Source: Bacteroidota bacterium
Lineage (GTDB): Bacteria > Bacteroidota > Bacteroidia > Bacteroidales > Rikenellaceae
DNA length: 10,287 nt
Assembly: GCA_023443765.1 (NCBI GenBank)
Contig: JAEZTA010000118.1
Span: forward strand, 1 to 10,287
Reading direction: 5' to 3'
Shown here: positions 1 through 7,543 of the stretch, one piece after another
Numbering within the stretch: position 1 is the first letter of the stretch
Layout: the number at the start of each line of letters is the position of its first letter
Notes under the pieces: generated by a model
Database searches by the model: none
The model's input: only the letters and a program-made list of their open reading frames with translations
Told to the model about the DNA's origin: nothing
Translations under genes and position numbers: made by a program

Positions 1-279
1 GCTACGAACGCCATGGCTCGCAAGGCCCGCAAACTCTTCCTCGAACTCGAAGGCGTCGACATCTACTCGGCGGCAGGCGTCGCACTGGCGTCGCTCGTCA
101 ACGCAGTTGCTGCCGGCAAGGTCGAAAAGGATGCTACCGTCATGCTCAACATCACGGGCGGCGGCGAGGAGCATTTTAAGGAGGGCAAGGACTTGTGGTA
201 CCTCAAGCCGAGCCATGTTTTCCCGCTTATCCCTGACGAAAACGACGTTGTGGAGAAGGTCGAAGCACTGTTCAACTGA
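1..279 (+). CDS. C-terminal end of a threonine-synthase-like PLP enzyme, probable cysteate synthase (5' partial)
   Basis: The reading frame is open from the first base, with ATNA before the first visible Met at 13, so the gene begins left of the window and only about the last 92 residues are seen. The tail has the glycine-rich LNITGGG motif followed by LWYLKPSHVFPLIPD, then an acidic helix ending in LFN. LNITGGG near the C-terminus resembles the end of fold-type II PLP enzymes of the threonine synthase family. The LKP..VFP tail reminds me of proteins annotated as cysteate synthase, which makes L-cysteate from O-phosphoserine and sulfite. In Bacteroidota such as Alistipes, cysteate would feed sulfonolipid synthesis. 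The PLP lysine and phosphate-binding parts are off the window, so the exact substrate is inferred from memory of the family. Threonine synthase itself or another paralogue is the alternative. The stop TGA lies 20 bases before the pectate lyase start, with no terminator between. Confidence 0.6.
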   Translation, partial: ATNAMARKARKLFLELEGVDIYSAAGVALASLVNAVAAGKVEKDATVMLNITGGGEEHFKEGKDLWYLKPSHVFPLIPDENDVVEKVEALFN

Positions 280-299
280 TCCGTTAAATAATCGGGCTT

Positions 300-1412
300 A
301 TGAGAAAGACAATCATTGTTTTATCTGTATCGTTCGTAGCGCTTTCTGCGACTGCGCAGCAACCCGTTCCCACGGGGCGCTTCGCCGATGCCGTGAACCA
401 TTGGAACAAGGAGCACGGCACACAAACCTACGAGCGTTATAAGCCCGACCAGTTCCGTGAAATTGCCGACAACATCGTTGCTTACCAGAACGCCGACGGC
501 GGCTGGCCCAAGAACCTCGACATGCTGGCGATGCTCAATCCCGACTCGGTGAAGGCGGCCCTCAAACCGCGCCACCGCCTCTCGACGCTCGACAATGCCA
601 ACGTCTATACGCAGGTCGAATACCTTTCGAACGTCTATGCGCTGACCGAAGATACCCTCTACCGCAATTCGGCCCGCCGGGGTATGGAATACATGCTCGC
701 GACGCAGTATCCCAACGGCGGCTGGCGGGGCTGGGATGCCGATGCCGTGACGTTCAACGACGGAATTATCTACGGCGTACTCTCGACCTGGAACGAGGTG
801 CTCTCCGGGAAACCCATGTATGCGTGGGTCGACGGCGACCTGAAAACCCGCATCCAGGCGTCGTGGGATAAGGGCATCGACCTGATCCTGAAGACCCAAT
901 GGGTGCAGGACGGTGTGAAGACCGTATGGGCCCAGCAGTACGACCACGAGACGCTGCAACCCGTCAAGGCCCGGGCCTACGAGCTGCCCGCCCTTTCGGC
1001 CGGTGAGAGCGCCGACATCGTGATGCTGCTGATGCGTATTAAGAACCCTTCACCCGAGGTTGTCGAGGCGGTCAAGGCCGCCGCAGCGTGGTTCGACCGT
1101 ACAAAGATCACGGGGAGAAAGGTTGTGACGGTACCGGTGCCCGAAGGGCTGGAAGAGGATCGGAAGATCAAGAAGGACCGCATCTTGGTAGACGACCCCG
1201 AAGCCGCTCCGATCTGGCCGCGTTACAGCGAGCTGACGGACAACCGTCCTTTTTTTGCCACGCGCGAGGGGATAAAAGTCTATGACCTGCGCGAAGTCCC
1301 CGCCGAACGGCGCGTGGGCTACTCGTGGTATGGCACATGGGGCAACAAGGTCCTGAAAAAGTATCCCGAATGGCTGCGCCGGACTAAAAGCCTGGTTCCA
1401 AAAGAGCGATAG
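300..1412 (+). CDS. Secreted pectate lyase, polysaccharide lyase family 10
   Basis: This 370-residue protein begins with a short signal peptide (MRKTIIVLSVSFVALSATAQ, cleavage near residue 20) with no lipobox Cys, so it is probably periplasmic or exported. The rest matches the PL10 pectate lyase pattern, an alpha/alpha toroid that cleaves polygalacturonate by beta-elimination, usually with calcium. Visible motifs are DGGWPKN (66-72), STLDNANVYTQ (95-105), QYPNGGW (136-142), TFND (151-154), ARAYELPALS (224-233), WPRYSELTDNRPFF (306-319) and GYSWYGTW (340-347). Arg225 in ARAYELP is at the place where I expect the family's catalytic arginine, and Asp98 and Asp154 are likely calcium or active-site acids; this mapping is from memory. 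One oddity is that the stretch between QYPNGGW and TFND is short and lacks the PQ.YP sequence common in PL10. No other carbohydrate enzyme, SusC/SusD pair or regulator is nearby, so this is not part of a visible polysaccharide utilisation locus. The 20-base gap to the gene before suggests possible co-transcription. Confidence 0.85.
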   Translation: MRKTIIVLSVSFVALSATAQQPVPTGRFADAVNHWNKEHGTQTYERYKPDQFREIADNIVAYQNADGGWPKNLDMLAMLNPDSVKAALKPRHRLSTLDNANVYTQVEYLSNVYALTEDTLYRNSARRGMEYMLATQYPNGGWRGWDADAVTFNDGIIYGVLSTWNEVLSGKPMYAWVDGDLKTRIQASWDKGIDLILKTQWVQDGVKTVWAQQYDHETLQPVKARAYELPALSAGESADIVMLLMRIKNPSPEVVEAVKAAAAWFDRTKITGRKVVTVPVPEGLEEDRKIKKDRILVDDPEAAPIWPRYSELTDNRPFFATREGIKVYDLREVPAERRVGYSWYGTWGNKVLKKYPEWLRRTKSLVPKER

Positions 1413-1460
1413 GTCGTTCCACCGCTGATTATCCACGGTGCGCTTCGGGCGCAATATCCT

Positions 1461-1490
1461 AAAAACGGGTCGTAATGGCCCGTTTTTTTT
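1461..1490 (+). terminator. Intrinsic terminator after the pectate lyase gene
   Basis: A stem of 11 pairs (1461-1471 with 1477-1487, including one G-U pair) encloses the five-base loop GTAAT. It runs into eight Ts at 1483-1490. A smaller hairpin with stem TGCGC/GCGCA lies just before it (1439-1453). The site is 49 bases after the pectate lyase stop and separates that gene from the receptor gene. Confidence 0.85.
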
Positions 1491-1492
1491 GT

Positions 1493-1500
1493 TACCTTTG
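1493..1500 (+). promoter_or_regulatory. Candidate Bacteroidota -7 promoter box for the TonB-dependent receptor
   Basis: TACCTTTG fits the Bacteroidota primary-sigma -7 consensus TAnnTTTG exactly. It lies directly after the T-run of the preceding terminator and 78 bases before the receptor ATG. I see no convincing TTTG-type -33 box at the usual 19-21 base spacing, because that place is taken by the terminator stem, so support is moderate. The leader that follows (about 1507-1578) ends in an AT-rich stretch without a Shine-Dalgarno site, which is normal for this phylum. Confidence 0.45.
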
Positions 1501-1578
1501 ACGCGTTTGAATGGGGGAGGACCTGCAGCCGGACCCGGTTCGAACGCTATTTTTTATTCTTAATCCAAATTTTAAAAC

Positions 1579-3561
1579 ATGGAAAACATCCAAGCAAAGC
1601 AGTACCCCTGCTTCAGGCGCTGGAACCGCAAGGGCTGGTCGGTCTTTGCGAGCCTCCGACGCTACGTGACCATCGGGGTTCTCTCTGTCGGGATGTCGAT
1701 CCTGCTGCTGGCGACGCAAGGTGCGTCCGCGCAGAGTGCCGACACGACCGCTGTCCTCAAGACATTGCGGATCCGCGAGGTCGGCATCACAGGGAGCCAA
1801 ACAGCTCCCGCGCGCAACGCCCAGTCGCACACCCCGCTTTTCGACCGGAAAGCCCAGGCCCCGGCGCCTGTCCAGACTCTGGAAGCCGCCCTGCGCCTTG
1901 CGCCTTCGGTCGATGTCCGCGAACGCGGAGGTAAGGGGACGCAGGCCGACATCTTCATCCGGGGAGGCTCTTTCGACCAGATCATGGTCCTTCTCAATGG
2001 CATTGATTTTACGGACGCCCGCACCGGGCACCAGTCCCACGCGCTGCCGGTCGACCTCGACTGCATCTCGTCCGTGGAGCTGATCGACGGTGTGCCCGGC
2101 GTCGGGGCTTACGCCGGAGCGGTGAATATCCGTACCGCGCCGCTGCGCCCGACTTACCTGCGTTTCGAAGGCTCGGGCGGCCAGTACGGCTATGCCTACA
2201 CAAATCTTTCGGGTGCAGTGACCTCGGGGCGCTTCTCGGTACTCGGCGCAGCCTCCTACCGCCGCAGCGACGGCTACCGGCACAATACCGACTTCTCGAA
2301 TTACAATGCCTTCGTGCGGGCGACCTGCGACGCTGGGCGGGCCGGGTTCTTCGACCTGCAGGCCGGGTGGCAGGACCGCGATTTCGGGTCCAACGGCTTC
2401 TATGCCGCCTACAACCCTGACCAGTGGGAGCATACCGCAACGGCCCTGGGATCGCTGCGGTGGCTGAAAACCGCGGGCCGCTTCTCGCTGGGAGCCGCTG
2501 CGAGCTACCGCAAGAACTTCGACCGCTACGACTGGACCCGCGGCACGGCCATGAATCGCCACAACACTGATAATGCCGGAGCGAAACTCTGGGCCGACTG
2601 CGATTGGGCGGCAGGCGTGACCTCCCTGGGAGGCGACTATGCCTTCAACCATATTTACAGCACCAACCTCGGCGAAAAACTGTGGCATCCCGAAGGGCAC
2701 TATACCCATGCCAAAGCGCGCCATACGGGCAACCTCTGGCTGCGGCATGCAAAGCAGTGGCGGCGTTTCGATGCAGCCGCTTCGGCGGGAGTGAGCCTCA
2801 CGCCTTACGGCTCTTCGGCGCTGTGGAGCCTTTCCGCAGGGTGGACGCCCGTTGAAGGCCTGCGCGTCGAAGCGGGAGCGTGGCAGTCGATGCGCCTGCC
2901 TACCTTCACGGACCTTTACTATACCTCCCCGGCTCAGATCAACAACCTCGACCTTGTGCCGGAACATGCTGTCACCTATCGTCTTGGGGTCGATTATCTC
3001 AAGCGTTGCTGGAATGTCTCGGCGCAGGTCTACTACCGTGCCGGGCGTGACATCATCGACTGGGTCTGGCGCGAAGACATGGACAACAAATGGCATTCGG
3101 AGCAGTCGAGCCGCCTTGACACCTATGGCGTCGAACTCTCGGGCGGTTATGCCGTCACGGAGGGATTTCTGCGCCGCGTCACGTTTTCCTACGGTTATAT
3201 TACGACCGACCGGAATGCGGACATCATCGCCAAAAGCGCCATGGATTTCATGCGCCACAAAGCGGCACTGGCCGTCGAGGTGCGTTTCCTGCGCCGGATG
3301 TCGTTGGCGCTGACCGGTTCGGTCTACGACCGCAACGGCAGCTATACCGACTATCCCCGGCCCGGCGACTCGTCCGTTACGGAGGTGCGCGACTACGAGC
3401 CTTATTTCCTGCTCGACGGACGCCTCCAATGGGAGAAGGGCATCTGCCGCCTCTATGTCGATGCCACGAACATCACCGACACGCGCTACTGCGACATCGG
3501 TGGCCTCCGCCTGCCGGGATTCTGGTGCACGGGTGGGGTGGTGCTGACCATCGGCAGGTAA
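1579..3561 (+). CDS. TonB-dependent outer-membrane receptor, BtuB-like
   Basis: This 660-residue protein has the plug-plus-barrel layout of TonB-dependent receptors, which import scarce ligands such as corrinoids, haem or siderophores across the outer membrane using TonB/ExbBD energy. The plug spans about residues 85-188 and shows ADIFIRGGSFDQIMVLLNG (123-141), TGHQSHALPVDL (149-160) and GAYAGAVNI (176-184), close to a common Bacteroidota BtuB-like plug. The rest, about 190-660, alternates aromatic and polar residues as in a 22-strand barrel, and LYVDATNITDTRY near the end is the usual last-strands motif. There is no CarboxypepD_reg domain and no SusD partner, so it is not a SusC. The N-terminus is unusual: residues 1-38 are a cationic stretch (FRRWNRKGWSVFASL at 12-26) before a signal peptide that ends near ASA51. 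An internal Met39 could start a short version, but that would lack a basic n-region. Terminators on both sides imply a single-gene transcript. The ligand cannot be told from sequence. Confidence 0.88.
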   Translation: MENIQAKQYPCFRRWNRKGWSVFASLRRYVTIGVLSVGMSILLLATQGASAQSADTTAVLKTLRIREVGITGSQTAPARNAQSHTPLFDRKAQAPAPVQTLEAALRLAPSVDVRERGGKGTQADIFIRGGSFDQIMVLLNGIDFTDARTGHQSHALPVDLDCISSVELIDGVPGVGAYAGAVNIRTAPLRPTYLRFEGSGGQYGYAYTNLSGAVTSGRFSVLGAASYRRSDGYRHNTDFSNYNAFVRATCDAGRAGFFDLQAGWQDRDFGSNGFYAAYNPDQWEHTATALGSLRWLKTAGRFSLGAAASYRKNFDRYDWTRGTAMNRHNTDNAGAKLWADCDWAAGVTSLGGDYAFNHIYSTNLGEKLWHPEGHYTHAKARHTGNLWLRHAKQWRRFDAAASAGVSLTPYGSSALWSLSAGWTPVEGLRVEAGAWQSMRLPTFTDLYYTSPAQINNLDLVPEHAVTYRLGVDYLKRCWNVSAQVYYRAGRDIIDWVWREDMDNKWHSEQSSRLDTYGVELSGGYAVTEGFLRRVTFSYGYITTDRNADIIAKSAMDFMRHKAALAVEVRFLRRMSLALTGSVYDRNGSYTDYPRPGDSSVTEVRDYEPYFLLDGRLQWEKGICRLYVDATNITDTRYCDIGGLRLPGFWCTGGVVLTIGR

Positions 3562-3578
3562 CTCTTCCTTCCGGGGCG

Positions 3579-3601
3579 GGGCATCCGTCGACAGGATGCC
3601 C
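3579..3601 (+). other. Hairpin between receptor stop and its terminator
   Basis: A perfect 8-bp inverted repeat (GGGCATCC at 3579-3586, GGATGCCC at 3594-3601) has a seven-base loop and no following T-run. It lies 26 bases upstream of the terminator hairpin and may help protect the 3' end of the receptor mRNA or assist termination. The role is inferred. Confidence 0.5.
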
Positions 3602-3626
3602 TCACGTCCCGTCCGGCTGCAACTAT

Positions 3627-3663
3627 GGTCCGGCGCAATCGTGCGCCGGACCTTTCTGTTTTT
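3627..3663 (+). terminator. Intrinsic terminator after the TonB-dependent receptor gene
   Basis: A perfect 11-bp GC-rich stem (3627-3637 with 3642-3652) and the four-base loop ATCG are followed by a T-rich tail, TTTCTGTTTTT. It lies 65 bases after the receptor stop and about 90 bases before ftcD, so it insulates the hut operon from upstream transcription. Confidence 0.88.
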
Positions 3664-3717
3664 CCTGAAAACTGCCTGTTTTGTTACGGTTTTTTCGGAT
3701 TTCTCCCGATTATTTTC

Positions 3718-3725
3718 TATCTTTG
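3718..3725 (+). promoter_or_regulatory. Promoter -7 box of the hut operon
   Basis: TATCTTTG matches the Bacteroidota -7 consensus TAnnTTTG exactly. About 20 bases upstream is a T-run ending in TTCG (around 3694-3697), a poor match to the -33 TTTG element. The start of transcription would fall near 3732, giving a leader of roughly 20-25 bases, AT-rich and without a Shine-Dalgarno site. The position, right after a strong terminator and right before ftcD, makes it the probable promoter for ftcD-hutU and perhaps all four genes. I see no clear operator palindrome. Confidence 0.6.
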
Positions 3726-3754
3726 AAGTATAAGAATCTAAATGTGACGATCCT

Positions 3755-5455
3755 ATGTCCAAACGAATCATCGAGTGCGTCCCCAATTTCAGCGAGGGGC
3801 GCGATAAAACCGTAATCCGGCAGATCACCGCAGCCATCGAGGCTTCCGGGGGCGTCAAACTGCTCGACGTGGACCCCGGCGAGGCGACGAACCGGACGGT
3901 TGTGACCTTCGTCGGCGAACCCGAAGCGGTCGTCGAGGCCGCTTTCGCAGGGGTGAAGCGGGCTGCCGAGCTGATCGACATGCGCAAACACAAGGGCGCG
4001 CATCCCCGTATGGGAGCTACCGACGTGTTGCCGCTGATCCCGATTGCGGGCATCACGCTTGCTGAGTGCGCCGAACTGGCGCGCGGGCTGGCCCGGCGCA
4101 TTGCCGACGAACTCCGGATTCCGACCTATGCCTACGAGGCCGCAGCCTTCACGCCCGAGCGGAAGAACCTCGCCGTGTGCCGCGCCGGGGAGTACGAGGC
4201 CCTGCCCGAAAAACTGGCCCACAAGGAGTCTGCGCCCGATTTCGGGGCGAGACCTTTTGATGAAGGGGTAGCCCGTACGGGCGCCACGACCGTCGGGGCC
4301 CGCGATTTCCTGATCGCCGTCAATTTCAACCTGAACACCACCTCTACGCGCCGTGCCAACGCCATCGCCTTCGACGTGCGCGAAAAGGGGCGCCCCCTTC
4401 GTGAAGGCGGGTCCCCCGTGGGCAAGCCCCTCCGGGATGCCGTCGGGAATCCCCTGATGCAACCCGGAACGCTCAAAGCTACAAAGGCCATCGGGTGGTT
4501 TATCGAGGAGTACGGCATTGCGCAGGTTTCGATGAACATCACCGACCTGGCCGTTACGCCACTGCACGTCGCCTTCGACGAGGTGTGCCGCAAGGCCGAC
4601 GCCCGCGGCGTGCGCGTTACGGGAACCGAAATCGTGGGGCTGGTCCCCAAACGGGCCCTTATCGAGGCTGGGAAATACTTCCTCCGGAAGCAATGCCGTT
4701 CGACGGGCATCGCCGAGGAGGAAATTGTCCGCATCGCCGTCAAGTCGATGGGGCTCGACGACCTGAAACCGTTCAATCCGGCCGAAAAAGTCATCGAATA
4801 CCTGCTTGAAGCGGAGGTTCAGCAAAAGCGGCTTATCGACATGACCTGCAAATCGTTCGCCGAAGAGACGGCGAGCGAATCGCCCGCTCCGGGCGGCGGC
4901 TCGATCGCGGCCTATATGGGTGCGCTGGGCGCAGCCCTCGGGACGATGGTCGCCAACCTCTCGTCACACAAGGCGGGTTGGGACGACCGCTGGGAGGAGT
5001 TCTCCGACTGGGCCGAGAAGGGGCAGGCCGTCCTGCAGGAACTCCTGCATCTCGTGGACGAGGACACCGCGGCGTTCAATCGCATCATGGCGGTCTTCGC
5101 CATGCCCAAATCGACCGACGAGGAGAAAGCGGCGCGCAGCGCGGCCTTGCAGCAGGCGACGCTCTATGCCACCGAAGTTCCGCTGCGGACGATGAAGGCC
5201 GCGTCGCGGGTTTTTGGAATCGTACGTGCCATGGCCTCGGAAGGTAACCCCAATTCGGTTTCCGATGCAGGTGTGGGCGCATTGGCCGCCCGCAGCGCAG
5301 TGCTGGGAGCCTGCCTCAATGTGAAGATCAACGCCGCCGGGCTGAAGGACCGCGCGGTGGCCGATGCGCTTGTCGCCGAGGCGGATGCCCTGGCGGTCGA
5401 AGCCCGACGCGAGGAGGCTGAGATATTGAAGATCGTCGAATCTAAAATCGGATAA
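3755..5455 (+). CDS. ftcD: Bifunctional glutamate formimidoyltransferase / formimidoyl-THF cyclodeaminase
   Basis: This enzyme does the last steps of histidine breakdown. It moves the formimino group from N-formimino-L-glutamate to tetrahydrofolate, freeing glutamate, then deaminates the product to 5,10-methenyl-THF and ammonia. It acts in the cytoplasm. At 566 residues it is a full fusion, close to the roughly 540 residues of animal FTCD. The N-terminal transferase half covers about residues 1-330: ECVPNFSEGR at 7-16, HPRMGATDVLP at 83-93 with His83 at the place of the animal catalytic His82, and EIVGLVPKRAL at 292-302. A short linker of about 25 residues leads to the cyclodeaminase domain (about 355-560) with SPAPGGGSIAA (376-386), VDEDTAAFNRIM (434-445) and EGNPNSVSDAGVGALAARSA (496-515). 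It is the first gene after the promoter, and its stop is one base before hutU, so the two are almost surely co-translated. Many bacteria split these activities or use formimidoylglutamase instead. Confidence 0.97.
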   Translation: MSKRIIECVPNFSEGRDKTVIRQITAAIEASGGVKLLDVDPGEATNRTVVTFVGEPEAVVEAAFAGVKRAAELIDMRKHKGAHPRMGATDVLPLIPIAGITLAECAELARGLARRIADELRIPTYAYEAAAFTPERKNLAVCRAGEYEALPEKLAHKESAPDFGARPFDEGVARTGATTVGARDFLIAVNFNLNTTSTRRANAIAFDVREKGRPLREGGSPVGKPLRDAVGNPLMQPGTLKATKAIGWFIEEYGIAQVSMNITDLAVTPLHVAFDEVCRKADARGVRVTGTEIVGLVPKRALIEAGKYFLRKQCRSTGIAEEEIVRIAVKSMGLDDLKPFNPAEKVIEYLLEAEVQQKRLIDMTCKSFAEETASESPAPGGGSIAAYMGALGAALGTMVANLSSHKAGWDDRWEEFSDWAEKGQAVLQELLHLVDEDTAAFNRIMAVFAMPKSTDEEKAARSAALQQATLYATEVPLRTMKAASRVFGIVRAMASEGNPNSVSDAGVGALAARSAVLGACLNVKINAAGLKDRAVADALVAEADALAVEARREEAEILKIVESKIG

Positions 5456-5456
5456 T

Positions 5457-7478
5457 ATGACACGCGAAGAGTTTCAAAACGACATTCGCGCGGGTATTCC
5501 CGACCGGCTGCCCGCCGCGAAACCTTATGACAGGCAAGTTAACCATGCGCCCAGGCGCAAGGACATCCTTTCGGACGAAGAAAAGGTGCTGGCACTGAAG
5601 AATGCTTTGCGCTACTTCCCCGCGAAGCATCACGCTACGCTGGCAAAGGAGTTCGCCGAGGAGTTGCGCAAATATGGCCGCATCTACATGTACCGTCTGC
5701 GTCCCGACTACGAGTTGTATGCGCGGCCGATCGACGAATATCCTGCCTGCTGCCGGCAGGCGGCGGCCATCATGATGATGATCCAGAACAATCTCGATCC
5801 GAAAGTAGCCCAGCATCCCCACGAACTGATCACCTATGGCGGCAACGGGGCGGTGTTTCAGAACTGGGCGCAGTATCGCCTTGCGATGCAATACCTGTCG
5901 GAGATGACCGACTGCCAGACGCTGGTGATGTACTCCGGGCACCCGCTGGGGCTGTTTCCGTCGCATCCCGACGCTCCGCGCGTGGTGGTGACCAACGGCA
6001 TGGTGATCCCCAACTACTCGTCGCCCGACGATTGGGAGCGGTTGAACGCTCTTGGGGTGTCGCAGTACGGGCAGATGACCGCCGGGTCGTATATGTACAT
6101 CGGGCCGCAGGGCATTGTCCACGGCACGACGATCACGGTGATGAACGCCGCACGCAAACGTTTCACGGCAGGCCGTCAGGACTCCCGCGGAATGCTGTTC
6201 GTCACGTCGGGCCTCGGCGGCATGTCCGGTGCCCAGCCCAAAGCGGGCAATATTTCGGGCGTGGTGAGTGTCGTCGCCGAGATCAACCCCAAGGCGGCGC
6301 AGAAGCGTCACGAACAGGGATGGGTCGACGAACTGCATGAAGCATTGGATGAACTGATTCCGCGTATCCGGCAGGCTGTCAAGGCGAAAGAGGTCGTGTC
6401 GCTGGCTTATGTCGGCAATGTCGTAGACCTCTGGGAGCGGCTTGCTGCCGAAGAAATTGCCGTCGATCTGGGCTCTGACCAGACCTCGCTCCACAACCCG
6501 TGGGCGGGCGGTTATTACCCGGTGGGACTGAGCTACGAGGCTTCGAACAAGATGATGGCCGAGGAACCCATGCGTTTCCGCGAATGTGTCCAGGAGTCGC
6601 TGCGGCGTCAGGTGGATGCGATCAACAAGCTGACTGCCAGGGGGATGTATTTCTTCGACTACGGCAATGCCTTCCTCTTGGAAGCCTCGCGCGCCGGGGC
6701 CGCGGTGATGGGCGAGGGCGGCCGTTTCCGTTACCCGTCTTATGTGCAGGATATTATGGGGCCGATGTTCTTCGATTATGGCTTCGGACCATTCCGCTGG
6801 GCATGTACCTCCGGGAAGCCCGAAGACCTCGAAACGACCGACCGGCTGGCCGCCGAAGTGCTGGAAGGGATTCGCAAAACGGCTCCCGAAGATATCCGGG
6901 GACAGCTGGACGACAACATCCACTGGATTCGCGAGGCCGGGCGTAATAAACTCGTCGTCGGGTCGCAGGCCCGCATCCTCTATGCCGACTGCGAGGGGCG
7001 CACGAAGATCGCGCAGGCCTTCAACCGGGCCATTGCCGAAGGTCGCATCACGGCTCCCGTAGTGCTGGGACGCGACCACCACGACGTTTCGGGGACCGAC
7101 TCGCCTTACCGCGAAACCTCGAACATCTACGACGGCTCCTGCCTGACGGCGGATATGGCCGTACAGAACGTCATCGGCGACGCTTTCCGCGGCGCAACGT
7201 GGGTTTCGATCCACAACGGCGGCGGCGTAGGTTGGGGCGAGGTGATTAACGGCGGTTTCGGCATGGTGATCGACGGTTCGGAGGAGTCGGACCGCCATAT
7301 CCGCGAAATGCTGCTGTGGGATGTCAACAACGGCATCGCTCGCCGCAGCTGGGCCCGCAATGAAGGGGCCGTCGAGGCCATTCGCCGCGAAATGGACCGC
7401 ACGCCCGGGCTGCGTGTGACGCTGCCTGCGTTCGCCGACGAAGATGTGGTACGCAATGCACTGAACGATAACAATTAA
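5457..7478 (+). CDS. hutU: Urocanate hydratase (urocanase), long form
   Basis: Urocanase hydrates urocanate to 4-imidazolone-5-propionate with a tightly bound NAD+ that acts as electrophile. At 673 residues this is the long form, near the length of animal UROC1 (about 676), not the roughly 555-residue form of Pseudomonas and Bacillus. Family motifs in order are ITYGGNGAVFQNW (125-137), SGHPLGLFPSHPDAPRVVV (160-178), the NAD-binding glycine-rich loop SGLGGMSGAQPKAGN (251-265), DQTSLHNPWAGGYYPVGL (341-358), GFGPFRWACTSGKPEDLETT (442-461), RDHHDVSGTDSPYRET (539-554) and SIHNGGGVGWGEVINGGFGM (584-603). The Cys in RWACTSG (Cys450) lies in the conserved region near the active site; whether it equals the reactive cysteine of the Pseudomonas enzyme would need an alignment. 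The start is one base after the ftcD stop, with no room for another start upstream. A 246-base gap of unusual, hairpin-rich sequence follows before hutH. Confidence 0.97.
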   Translation: MTREEFQNDIRAGIPDRLPAAKPYDRQVNHAPRRKDILSDEEKVLALKNALRYFPAKHHATLAKEFAEELRKYGRIYMYRLRPDYELYARPIDEYPACCRQAAAIMMMIQNNLDPKVAQHPHELITYGGNGAVFQNWAQYRLAMQYLSEMTDCQTLVMYSGHPLGLFPSHPDAPRVVVTNGMVIPNYSSPDDWERLNALGVSQYGQMTAGSYMYIGPQGIVHGTTITVMNAARKRFTAGRQDSRGMLFVTSGLGGMSGAQPKAGNISGVVSVVAEINPKAAQKRHEQGWVDELHEALDELIPRIRQAVKAKEVVSLAYVGNVVDLWERLAAEEIAVDLGSDQTSLHNPWAGGYYPVGLSYEASNKMMAEEPMRFRECVQESLRRQVDAINKLTARGMYFFDYGNAFLLEASRAGAAVMGEGGRFRYPSYVQDIMGPMFFDYGFGPFRWACTSGKPEDLETTDRLAAEVLEGIRKTAPEDIRGQLDDNIHWIREAGRNKLVVGSQARILYADCEGRTKIAQAFNRAIAEGRITAPVVLGRDHHDVSGTDSPYRETSNIYDGSCLTADMAVQNVIGDAFRGATWVSIHNGGGVGWGEVINGGFGMVIDGSEESDRHIREMLLWDVNNGIARRSWARNEGAVEAIRREMDRTPGLRVTLPAFADEDVVRNALNDNN

Positions 7479-7486
7479 ACGCAATT

Positions 7487-7543
7487 ATGCAATATTATAC
7501 CAATCGTCCTAAGCGTATGCCATCTCCCTCCCTGGCCGGTTAA
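7487..7543 (+). CDS. Candidate 18-codon small ORF after hutU, possibly a leader or a broken gene
   Basis: An ATG at 7487, nine bases after the hutU stop, opens an 18-codon frame reading MQYYTNRPKRMPSPSLAG. Its TAA stop (7541-7543) overlaps the top of the first hairpin (stem 7535-7541 and 7545-7551, loop 7542-7544). If the TAA is ignored, the same frame stays open for another 37 codons (7544-7654, including FERGSAEPDPKR and AFSRVGLDLYTPL) to a TAA at 7655-7657. It could be a leader peptide, a small gene broken by one nonsense change, or chance. It has no histidine codons, so it is not a classical histidine attenuation peptide. I do not recognise the peptide. Confidence 0.25.
   Translation: MQYYTNRPKRMPSPSLAG

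Noticed and set aside
1413..1578. Cobalamin riboswitch before the BtuB-like receptor
   Set aside because: The space after the terminator is only about 80 bases, and I see no B12-box-like conserved core. Ligand assignment to B12 is therefore not supported from the leader.
1511..1669. 52-codon upstream ORF overlapping the receptor start
   Set aside because: It opens at ATG 1511 and ends inside the receptor gene in another frame. The translation is low-complexity beyond the overlap, and nothing supports its translation.
1492..4101. 869-codon open frame on the - strand
   Set aside because: It runs antisense across the receptor gene, its terminator and promoter, and the start of ftcD, all of which are well supported. 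Its translation is low-complexity and rich in Arg, Gly, Val and Ala, with no domain I recognise. It is a shadow of GC-rich codon use.
5743..5764. Palindrome around TGCCGGCA inside hutU
   Set aside because: It falls within well-conserved coding sequence and is readily explained by GC-rich codons. There is no sign of a separate function.
5442..7484. 680-codon - strand frame opposite hutU
   Set aside because: It mirrors hutU almost end to end, as expected from high third-position GC. Its translation resembles no family, while the + strand is unmistakably urocanase.
7487..7543. Histidine attenuation leader peptide
   Set aside because: The 18-codon frame has no histidine codons, and hut genes are catabolic, so classical attenuation by histidyl-tRNA does not fit.
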